This document shows, piece after piece, positions 10,900 to 21,400 of a stretch of DNA of 64,000 bases. The notes beneath the pieces were generated by a model, which saw only the letters and a list, made by a program, of their open reading frames with translations, had not been told where the DNA came from and ran no database searches. The DNA lies in NCBI GenBank assembly GCA_031841125.1, contig CM063113.1, positions 58,025,211-58,089,210 of the forward strand, read 5' to 3'. Both the position numbers and the translations under genes were made by a program. Positions within the stretch are counted from its first letter, which is position 1. Each line of letters opens with the position of its first letter. Source of the DNA: Acanthococcus lagerstroemiae. Taxonomy: Eukaryota; Arthropoda; Insecta; Hemiptera; Eriococcidae.

Positions 10900-13261
10900 G
10901 TTCACTAATAAGGTGAATGCCTTGTGACTGTGATGGCTGCTCATTTATGGTGTATTGGTCCTATGATTTTGTAACTTTTAATGTTACATTGATTTGAACT
11001 GAGGGAGAATAAACGTATAGCGTCTAGGTACATACATGTATAACCAGCGATGACATGTACTAATTATTGAGGTTGGCCCTGATAAATATTTATAAATACT
11101 AATCGCAGTTTTCCTCATTCATGGTCAGTTAAAGTATGAGTGCGTATTAGCGCTGATAAAAGGCTCGGATCTCTCTAATTTAGAAAGTATTCAAAAGTAT
11201 ACCACTCGCGGAGATAAAGATGCAAAATTTATTATGTTAAATTCCTGAACGTATAATATTATGACACAAACATATGACAGTGTTCCAAGTTTATCTACGA
11301 AAACCATATTGTGTATCTTCTTTTATAATATACCTTCACTTTTCTAAGGGATGTTTTCAATATTCGTACCCTTTTTGAGGTTATTTACTTTTTGACAAAA
11401 TTTTAATAACCAACTTCGTATGTTCTTGGAAAACCAATTTTGTAAGGGAGGAGCAGTGATAATAATGCAACTTGACCAAGTGTAGGTAGTTGTGGTGCTA
11501 TAATTTAGAGAAGAGCAAGTCGATTAAGCTATAATTTGTGGCTCAGTTTTCACCATTTCTGAACGCAATTTTTCTCTTTGTACTTTCTTCTTTATCTTAA
11601 GTATCGATCTAAAGTCATGTCCTTATTGTTACATTTTGTCGTTACCATTTAATTTATTAAACTTATTTGTAGTATTTGTTAGGAGTGGCTGTTTTCTAAA
11701 TTTTGAACGAATAAATTTCTTTTTCATCCGCGTGGTTAAATTTTCAAAACTGCTCATGAAACACTGTCGACGTGGACATCATTTTCCCCCCACTTATTTT
11801 GAGTTTCTGAATTCAGATACTTTTTTGGAACACGTTGTATCAAACCCAACCATATAAGAAAATATGACACTAACTTAATTTTATACCAAAATTATTCAGC
11901 CTAAACCACTTATCAAATAGATATGTCAATGCAAATGTCGACTGTACTACAATTAGGTCAACTTTTGTATACACTGATAATACAATGTTGATAGTAATGT
12001 CGATACGTATCGACTGTAGCGTCAACTAAAATGTCGACTACATGAAAATTTGTCGACGTCTACTGAACGCTCGTTTATTCGCTACATACTGCAGTATATA
12101 CTTGTTTTTTACAGTCTGAACATTCCTGCGTTTTTGAAATTTTTGAACTGAGTTTCTCAGTCATATTGATATGAATTTTGTGGGAAATAATAAGTTTGGT
12201 AGGTAGTACTTAAGTGTCTTAGGGACCGACTGCAACTACTAATAACAGTTGAAAAAATAACGGACATAGTCATCTGCATAGGAGGTAGAAAACTAGAGAA
12301 AATATAGAAAAATTTAATATAAAAAATAATAAAAAATTTCATAACTTGATACAAGTTTTGAGAAAATTACCTATTTTTCTTCTGAAAACGGGAAGAATCT
12401 TGATATGTGCTAGGAGATTTGAGTTTTAAGGACTGAGAAGAAGAGAGTAAAATTATGAAAGTCTAATATTAAAAAATCAGAATTTACTGATACGTGAGGC
12501 AATGGAAAGCACAATGAAATAATCCAATTTTGACTTAAAAATGGACATGAAAACAACACTGAATTTTTTCGATTTCTTGGAATAATCAGAAATGTTGAGA
12601 AAGTCGATTGCGCCAATAAAGAAAGAAAACTGCGCTAGAACATAATATATATACATTAATAGTACTCTACTTCCGTCTTTTATGCCGTAGGTATAGGTAT
12701 CTTCCAGGTACACAGACCTGTCCAACATATTATGCGTTTTCAAGACCAGTTTTGTTTTACCAAAATATCATAAGGGTGTCCCCATGGAAACCGCTTGTTT
12801 CATAAGATTATTTGTACAACGGCTGGTTGGCAGTCGCAATGCAACGTGCATCGCCAATGAAATATAGAGTCTCGTAACACGTACATACAAGTACAGAAAA
12901 TAATTTTACTTTCAAACACATTTTTGGTTTGTATGTATTCGACAATGAAACACTAAGTTGTGTATAATTGTATAATTCAGATATAACGTTGAATCATCAT
13001 CTTTTCAATATGCGCTGCGTGTACGAATTACATTTTCCTAAGGAAAACCATCCAGGCTTATTATAATTTAAAGGTAAGCTAAGGTAGGCTGAAGCGTGTA
13101 AGTATGTGAGTACATCAAACTTTTGAATAATTACCCACTTTAAAAACTTTTACGTTTATATTCAACGTTTCATTTGGCGTGTAGGTATATGTTGACATTA
13201 TCTAGTATCTCCAAGAATATTCATGCGGAATTCAAAGATTGTATTCAGTTGAAATCACTCG
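10900..13261. other. Intergenic region between the ZIP and coiled-coil genes
   Basis: It includes the ZIP 3' UTR and an unusual cluster of GTCGAC-like motifs at 11935-12055. The rest is AT-rich and I see no exon in it. Confidence 0.45.
11008..11013 (+). terminator. Polyadenylation signal AATAAA for the ZIP gene
   Basis: A canonical AATAAA hexamer 109 bp downstream of the ZIP stop codon, on the coding strand. Confidence 0.55.
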
Positions 13262-16200
13262 ATGTTACCGCTTAGACCTAATAAAAAACCTCAGTTGGTA
13301 AGACCATAATTAAGTATTCCTGTAAATGTTTGTAGAATGTAGATACGGATGTACATATGTATAACTTGCTGTAGCATAAAATGTCGAAACTTACATACTT
13401 TTCATTACCGCAAGCAAGCATATCCTTTGCACTTCTACGCGATTTTTAATGCTTCCCGTTTTCTTCAATTTCTGTCTGGAAAATTTTTAGCTTCCCATCA
13501 AGCAATTACTTTTGAAGCAGAAGGATGAAACCTCACGTGCCGAAGATGACCAGAATTTAAATACTGACGAGTATTTGTTATGGAAATCAGAAAATGAACC
13601 CAGTGGCAGAAAATCAGTATCATTTAGTACGCGGAAAAATGAAAGTCATCTGAGGAGTCAAGATACGGAATTCAATGAGTAAGTATGTTTCCTTTTAATA
13701 ATGATCACATTTTAGTCCATTGTGCGAGGGGTAGGATTGATAACCTGATTCTACCTTTGCATTTTTTTATCAACTATAGGTTACAGATATTGGAAAATAA
13801 TACTAAAATGAAGTAATGGTAGCTCTGAATCCATAGTCGTTCTCGATGTGTGAGGCTTGTTACAGGGTTCTTGAAATTGCCCCAATTTCACCTGGAAAGC
13901 AGCAGACAATTTTCGAGTGTTGTCCAATCTTCAGTGACTTAGCTATGTAACTACAGTAGAAGGTCATCTATAAAACATCCATATATTGGTTAAAGTACCT
14001 AATGCTCTTTTCTAATTGGGCTGTCAACCCAGCACGCTATCCACTCGGCCGACCAGTACAACATGCTGGAATATTTTGTCATATTCTGTGTTCTGATTGG
14101 TTGTTGGTAAAGGTGCTGGTTTTTTTTTGTGAGAAAAATGTTTCACCGTCAAAGTTTTTAGGCGTGTTTTTCAGTTTAGGTATCATTTTGTTTTGCCTTT
14201 ATTTTATGATCTCCATTATTTACTCTTGTAATTTCCTCCCCCTACAGTTGTGCTTATCAGTATTTTGAATTTATCTGTTATTATTTTGATCATCACTGAA
14301 TGTTTTCCAAAGAGTGATTTGTTGTTCTTATGGTAGATTAACATTCTAGTCGGTGACATGTCACGAACAAACGTTTAAATGTTGACGACATCTACGAATT
14401 TACATTCCTTTCCAACTTCGTCGCAGACCTGTCACAGACTTGTCGCGGACAACTTTTCCCCGAACCGACAAGCGCCGGTATGATCAGACAGTCGCCGACA
14501 CTTGTATCGATAAAACAGCGTCCGACGAAACCTGTTGGCCTAAAATTGCCGACTTGAATGTAAATCCACCATTAAGCTTTTGTGATCTCTCATATTTCTT
14601 CATTCTTGTTGTAAATTTTCGTCCTATTTCACCAATGCAAGTCAGGTTTTGCTTTCTTCACAGTTTAGTCTGTAGGCTACACAGTTGTAGTTGATCCTGT
14701 CTTTTCTTTCTATTTTGTCATTATACTTACTTACTATTTTGGTCATCGGTGGGCTATTCCTTATTCCAAGTTTTACGGTGTAGTGGTCAAATTAATAGTC
14801 TTCACTATATTTTGTTGTGTATTTTCCTATATAGGTACGTATATAGTGTTGCTCGTTTGTATTTGTATGTATGTCTTTTTCTCTGTTTGTTGTGTTGGTC
14901 ATTTTTCTGTTTGTTGTTTTGTTCACTATGAATCTTGTCAACAATTTCTGGCTGGTTTTTTAGATGATAATTTGTTTTATTATATATTATGTTTGTCACT
15001 TTTTTCTTGTAATTGTTGTCTTAGATAGGTGTCTGTATTGAGTTTTAGTTCAAGTTGTCTGTTCAAAATCCAGACAGAAGGGGGCACAATCATGCACCTG
15101 AAAATTTGACTCGCATCTCACATAATATTTGTAGATTTGATTCGTCGAATTACATGTAATAAGTTATAGCGTTGTATTACATTTTCAGTAACAGTGCATT
15201 CATTAGAAATCAGCGATCTCGAAATGAATTATTCGTAGAAGACACTTTATGGGATTCCGATGAACAGGATGACTCGCTGCGTGATCATTTGAATTCGTTG
15301 AATCGAATTAAAAGTTACAGCTTTGAAGACAGTCCTAAGCAGTTGGATAAACCTGGTAAATATGATTTGTTGATGTCATGAAATATAAAGATGTTCAGTT
15401 TCCTGATTTAAGTTTCTCATATTACGCTGTGAAATTTTTACTTTTATAAAAAGGTTTGTCGATGGAAGTATGATTTATGCACTAAGTATTTTAAATTATA
15501 GGATACAGGCTTAATGAGAATCCTGTTAAATTACGAAAGCAAAAAAATTCTGAAAGTTCAAGTCATTGGCGTAAAAATCATGATACGGTTAGTTGCTGAT
15601 CAGTAAAATATATTAAAAAGCATATTGGGTGATTCAGAAAGATGTACTAAGTTATCTGGTATATACAAATCGTTTTGAATCACCTTGTATAATTACTTCC
15701 GAAGGATCTTCTCCCTTTTCTTATAAATTTCCACTTGGTAGACTCGTTCTACAGTTATCATATCTACGTTTCAGAACAACAAAAAATTAATTGAAGCTGT
15801 AAGTCTGACCATTAAAGAAGCCATTGAGGACGCTGAGCAAAATTTATCTTCTCAACTCGAATTGAAGATAATTGATGAAATATCAAATTTGAAAAAGTTG
15901 TTCAAGTAAGTAGGTTTTATCGTTCACGAATTAAAAAAATATATTACACCATCAACTAGGGTAATATCGGTCATACCTTATATCTACTGTAGGAGTGTTA
16001 GTATTGTTATTAATAAACAAGTCATCTGGGCTTTCCAGCCAGCCAATAGCCGATAGCTGACGGTAGCCAATGGGTTCCAGCTGATAGCAGGTTGACCTGA
16101 GTTCATCAGCCAATTGCCAGTTATCAGCCAATCAAATTTTCGATTAGAGCGTTTAGGTCCTTTTTCTTAAGCCATGTCCCAAATTAATCAAAATATTCTA

Positions 16201-18017
16201 ACATTACCAGAAGTACAAGCATCTGCATCTCACGACGAGTTTTTTGAGGGGTCACACGGTTTTTGAAAAACTAAGGCCAATAGCTAGCCAATCAAATTTT
16301 GTCAGCTAATAGCTAGCTTTATTCCAGCCAATGAAAAAAATCAGTTCGAGCCGATAGTTAATAGCCAATAATGATTGGCTGGAAAACCTTGCAAGTCATG
16401 AGGGGCTGATATGACCACCGATGTCCGATATTGCTCCAGTTGACGGTCGGTACGGGCACGAGAGTCCCCGCTGATCGATGATAGAGGGGCGTATGGTGAT
16501 ATACGCATATCAAATTGGCCCCAGGACATCGCACCCCCTATCCCGAAAACGCCCCGAATGGGCCTGCGTCAGGATAGTAATAGTTATAATTTTGTAAGTA
16601 CCTGTATCATTTCAGATTTGATATTCTCCAAAACGAAGTAAATGGAAAATTTGAGAAAATTTCTCAGTCGCTTGGCAGTCTAAGAGAAAATTATCACAGC
16701 GAGTTGGAAAATTTACGATCGGATTTAACGCAGCGGATTGATAACATACCAACTAAATGTAAATCGGACGATGGTTTCAAAGAAGCGGGGGAAAAAATGC
16801 ATTCTATTTTTTTGGAAAGGTATATGCCTGCGAATGAAAATATTTTTACGTTTATAATCTCAGAAGAGTCAGCCTACCTACCTAGAATGTACGCTAATAC
16901 GAACCTATAACCATGTCTTGTAATCTTTTTAACAAAATTCATTAATAGTTTAACAGCTGCAGAAAAAAATTTCGAAAAAGCTGTGAAGGCTATTGATTTC
17001 AGCTGCCAAAAGGAAACAAATGAATCCTATGTCCAGCAGTATGATGCAATTTTTAATAAAAATCTGGTATGAATGAAAAATGTTAAGGTCAAGTATTAAT
17101 ACTTCTATCTGAGGTTTATCGAGCTTGTAGTGATAACCTCATTATAATAATTACATTAAAACAGATATTCGTCATTTGCTGGCACTATAAGTGAGTGCAA
17201 ATTATGCTCTTATTTTTCTATTACAGAAAAAAATGGAAGAATTGAATGAGAAAGTGGAGTCGCTGACACAAGCAACAAATAATGTGCTTCAACTGATCAC
17301 AGACTTGAAACAAGCTAGGTCAGAAACGTCATCGAATGAAACTTCGAGAAAAATTATCAGGACAGAGATTCCACTGCTGAATATTAACGGTTAGTCGTAT
17401 GCCCGTACATACTTGATGAAAATTGAAAATTTGTTACATAGGCACACCCCCCCCCCACCCACTGAAAAATGTCATTGCAGGGCTATTAGAGGTTCCACTG
17501 CCAGCACCACTCCTGATGTAGAGTTAGCCTGTATAAAATACGTGCAGGGGGTAGTTGATAAATTATTGGTGGCCGTAAATATGACAGTGGGCTACCAATG
17601 TTACTGTCAAAGGTATTTTGGTGGTTTTACAACCAACTCATTGCCAACTGAGCCGGCAGTGATGCCAGTGCTATTGCTACTTCACGCAGCACGCTCTGCC
17701 AGCTTGCCAATATTTAAGTCGGCAGTGCTGTCGCACAGAACACTGTCAACATCTCCCCGTGATTATGTACATTAAGTTTGTATTTATGTAAGACATGTGA
17801 ACTACTCATTTCAAATATGTTTACCGTGTCTTTCCAATCTCAACTTTTATTAATTTCAGATATTAAATCAGACGCGTTTTATATGAATATCGATGAAGAA
17901 CTAGACCGTTATCGACAAGCTTTCAACAAAAGCTGTAATAGCAATGGACATCAAGAGACTAAATCTGCATGGTTAGCAACCATCGATGAGAGATGGAGGA
18001 CACTCGGTGTACTGTAG
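13262..18017 (+). CDS. Coiled-coil protein, 416 aa, family not recognised
   Basis: Nine exons join in frame with GT-AG borders: 13262-13297 (ATG), 13491-13678, 15189-15355, 15502-15587, 15775-15905, 16616-16819, 16949-17066, 17227-17389 and 17860-18017 (TAG). They sum to 1,251 nt. The N-terminal third is polar and Ser/Asp-rich (SYSFEDSPKQ; TLWDSDEQDDS). From about residue 160 the protein is alpha-helical with repeated Leu/Ile spacing (LKKLFKFDILQNEVNGKFEK, LGSLRENYHSELENLRSDL, MEELNEKVESLTQATNNVL), typical of a coiled coil. The C-terminus is compact and acidic/aromatic (NIDEELDRYRQAF; ATIDERWRTLGVL). There is no signal peptide and no membrane segment. A structural or scaffold role is the natural guess, but I do not recognise the family. 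The nine exons keep phase without a stop, which strongly supports a real gene. Confidence 0.85.
14343..14545. repeat. Cluster of GTCGC/GTCGAC-like motifs in intron 2
   Basis: Within the 1.5-kb second intron, many short words built on GTCG(C/A) or its complement recur at irregular 10-20 bp spacing (GTCGCAGACCTGTCACAGAC, TTGTCGCGGACAAC, AGTCGCCGACAC). A similar cluster lies at 11935-12055. The role is unknown. Confidence 0.4.
15625..15687. mobile_element. 63-bp minimal MITE in an intron
   Basis: TTGGGTGATTCAGAAAG at the left and CGTTTTGAATCACCTTG at the right are inverted copies. Both are bordered by TA (15623-15624 and 15688-15689). The GGTGATTCA ends resemble common insect Tc1/mariner-derived MITEs. 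Confidence 0.6.
16026..16391. mobile_element. 366-bp hAT-type element built of TAGCCAAT-like repeats
   Basis: The ends CTGGGCTTTCCAGCC and GGCTGGAAAACCTTG are inverted copies with mismatches, flanked by an exact 8-bp duplication, CAAGTCAT (16018-16025 and 16392-16399). Inside, AGCCAAT/AGCTAGC words recur many times on both strands. It lies in the intron before exon 6 of the coiled-coil gene. Confidence 0.75.
16400..16575 (+). repeat. Interspersed repeat family R1, diverged copy 2
   Basis: GGGGCGTATGGTGATATACG followed by TTGGCCCCAGGACATCGCACC parallels the better-preserved copies at 33.8 and 35.2 kb, with many substitutions. GC content is much higher than in the surrounding intron. It abuts the hAT-type element just upstream. 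Confidence 0.45.
17390..17859. other. Intron 8 of the coiled-coil gene
   Basis: It carries a 120-codon open frame in an intron with no domain or conserved look, taken as chance. A C-rich run lies near 17446-17458. Confidence 0.5.
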
Positions 18018-18266
18018 CTATACTGTTTATTAGGAAACACCAAACTGTATAATTTTCTCACGTAATAGTTGAATAATTTTCCAAACCCAATCTCACATTT
18101 GTCTGTCTTCTTCATTGTGTCATAAGAGCGACGACGTCCTGCAAGACGAAAATAATTGTGGATCTCGTAGAATAATTCTCTAATTATACATTTAACGGCG
18201 GTGTAACGTTTACAAACATAACATAATTACATTAAGGTAATACATAATGTTTGCGCAATAGAAAGT

Positions 18267-18272
18267 TTTATT
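18267..18272 (-). terminator. Polyadenylation signal for the TMEM151 gene
   Basis: AATAAA on the minus strand, about 155 bp beyond the TMEM151 stop. The coiled-coil gene ends at 18017 on the other strand, so the two genes converge within about 250 bp. Confidence 0.5.
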
Positions 18273-18426
18273 TGATTTGTTCAACTTGCGACCCTCTTCG
18301 ATATTGCCAAATTAGTCGCCCTTACAGCACCTCGCTCGCTATTTCGAGTTTACTATCTGCATTCTCATTTAATACGTTCAGAAAAAATCAGTCAGCGAGC
18401 GTTAAGCCACACCATCTCCATCATCT

Positions 18427-21400
18427 TCATAAACTAGTCTCGATTGATAAAAATGTACGTGAATTCGGATTCGGCAGTCTTAGTTCATTTTGAAATTGAA
18501 TTTGCGATTGATTCATTATTTGAGCAGTACCGGCGGCAGTGGCGATAGTCGGCCTAACAGTATTCGTCTCCACGTTTGTGCTAGGCGGTCTGTGGTGTTC
18601 GACAACAGGAAACATCAACGCTTCTTCGTAGGTCGGCGGATCATCGACATCTCCGAAGGGATGTTCCTCGGCTCCGACTTCAGCGCTGGCAGTGGCGATG
18701 GCTCGACGCGCAGTGCGCAACAAGCTTAAACTGGAAGGAGACGTCTGCCGGCGACGAACACTCGCCGTCCTGGAGACTGGAGCCGGTGAGGGTACACAAA
18801 TATCCTTATCCAATCCTTCGACAGACGACGTATTCTGCACTAGCTGCGCATCGGTGTCCTCCATCGGAGAGCGACGGTCGTCCAAGAGTAACAACGCCTC
18901 CGAGTAACTCGGAACAAGAGCCGAAGCTATTTGATTGACGTCTCCTCTTGATTCACTCATTGTAGCTATGTCCAGCCACTCGGGTGTCTCGTCATTATCA
19001 CCGCTGTCCACACTATATGAACCGTATAACTGCAAAAGAGCTAGCTGTTGCGTCGAATCGGTTAAATTATTATAGTTTGTCCCGAAAAGTTTCGTGATCT
19101 GAAAAACCAAAGCGAATCGAGTTGTGACTAAAATTTGAAATACGCTAGCGTGTATATCTGTGGGTAGGTCGAATATCTAACCTTGAAATGAACATGAACA
19201 GTATTATATAGTAGGATCATACGAAACGGCCACGATAACAGACAACAAGAATACAGCCAATAGTAGAACGGATTAGCAAACCAAGGTCGTCTTCCAGACC
19301 TCGTATTTATGGCAACCACTTCTTCTTCAAAAGATGAGTAGTCGGTGAGATCTAAACCTTCGTGGATGTCCATATAATCGTCATAACGACGTAGCTCCCG
19401 GAAGAACATGGAACGCTGTTCCTCGAATTCTATTGCAGAGGCCATGTTGGCGAATGCGAAACCTGAAAAATACTGCGCAGTTAGAAAATACGGTGACTCG
19501 ACGGCAGCGCACGAATAACCGCCTAACTTATTATACCTTTGCTGAAACTGAATTTGACTATAGGTCCGCAGGATTCGTCTATTACTAAATTATTTGATAT
19601 GTCTGTTACCCCGCAGCACGCAAAATTGAAAGTCGAACTCGAAGTAAATGAATTCACTCTTTCTTGGTACACTTTCGTAGAAACAAAGTAAGTCCCTCTT
19701 CTGTACTGCGTCGTACGCCTTTTTCGACGAGCATAATGATAGCAAGTTGCTTTCCACCTGTAAATATTCGATTATAACATTGTAATGGCATCTAATTAGG
19801 AACCACTGTACACGGGGCGGGAATCACTGCCGATGCCGGATGTTGCGTATATACGGCGAACTGAGTATGCAATTTGCTTAACGTTTCGCGGTACTGCTGC
19901 TGGAGTGTGTGTATTATGAAGGAGGATGCAATGAGTAATAGCGAAGTAACTGACACTCTTTGGATTCTTATACAGATTATATTCCTTTTAGTCTTCGTGT
20001 CCTTACATCAGAATTCTGAGAAAATATGTAAGGATATGATTCTAAATGCCGGTCATCAACCGAAGTACATTTCAAGATATACTATGACTACGCACAATGA
20101 TAACATTCAATATTGATTGATGAGGTCACAAATTATGGCATTGCTATAGTCGGGCACCATGAAGACAAGATAGTATATTGCATATCTCCGAAAGTAGTTT
20201 GTTAATAGTGGAATTTGATGTATATGAACTTACATACCAGATAATTGGATCTGAATTCTTCATACGTTCAATTTTTTCTTTAATGGTTTCAATGTTTTCG
20301 GTGTTCCGATTGCATAATTGTATGTTGTCTGTGGCGTAACTGCACTCCATTAGATATAAGGAATACAGAACCACAGCGCAGAATATCAGCGTCCAACACA
20401 TATTTTTGTTTGAACCGTGCTCTTGGTTGATATTCACCTGTAACGCCGACAGGTAACAGAACTTCGGAATTTTTTCATAGGTTGCGGGATGACGATAAAA
20501 TAAATAATGAGAATTTTATGCTAACTTACTTGACTGGATAGTTGACGATGGCAATATAGGACGGATAAAAGGCAGGAACATATTAAACAAGTTAAAATTA
20601 CGCATTTCCAGTTTTGTTTCCAATGATTGACGGAACATATATTCAGTGCTTCGGGATATTGATCTTCCTGTTACAGTGTAAGCGTGGATGTTAGATATAC
20701 GGCAATATTAATCGAATGGGGTAAAACAAAAAGAGCCTCTATAAAAAAAATATTTGGTCCTCATTCTCTCGTGAAAACATTAGGTGGATAGGTGGAACCA
20801 TCGTTTGGATTGAAAATCACCTACAGAAAGCTAATCTATTGATTGTTGTTACTTAACATTGGAAGTCAGAAGAAGAAGGTAGGGAAGGGGTCTACTTATC
20901 TAGAAAACTAGAGGATAAGGCTAATACAATCCCAATTTTCCTTTTGAATGGCCATCTGATATTATAAAGCATTCCCGATGCGCTATATGCTACCAGTTAC
21001 CCGGGTAAATAAAGAGGAACAAGGGTAATCTGAGGGGAACAAATGGGTAACTTTTCCGCCACGGGTAATTAGAAGGTAACTAATTGCGTAGTATCCCGCC
21101 AGTCACCCGGGTAACTAAAGAGGAACCAGGGTTACAAACAGGTAACTTTTCCGCGGGTAACTGAGTAGCTAAAGGGTAACTAGGTAACTAGAGAGTATAA
21201 CTGGGTAACTAGAGGGTAACTGATCATTACCGGGAACGTATATGGAAATGACTTTGTTGGAGAGACGGTGAAAATCTAAGTTTTCTAACAACAAGATGAA
21301 GATTTCGTTAGATAGACAGCTAGAGACATTTTTTAAAGATCAAGCAAAGAAAGAAGTAATTTCTTCTCGCTTTTCAAATTTTGCTAACTGGGGATCCCAC

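Noticed and set aside
14749..15028. Overlapping hydrophobic frames suggesting a small membrane protein
   Set aside because: T-rich intronic DNA gives Phe/Leu/Val/Cys-rich translations by composition; no start context or homologue.
17413..17775. 120-codon frame within intron 8 of the coiled-coil gene
   Set aside because: It lies wholly between a good donor and acceptor of a gene that splices in phase without it, and has no conserved look.
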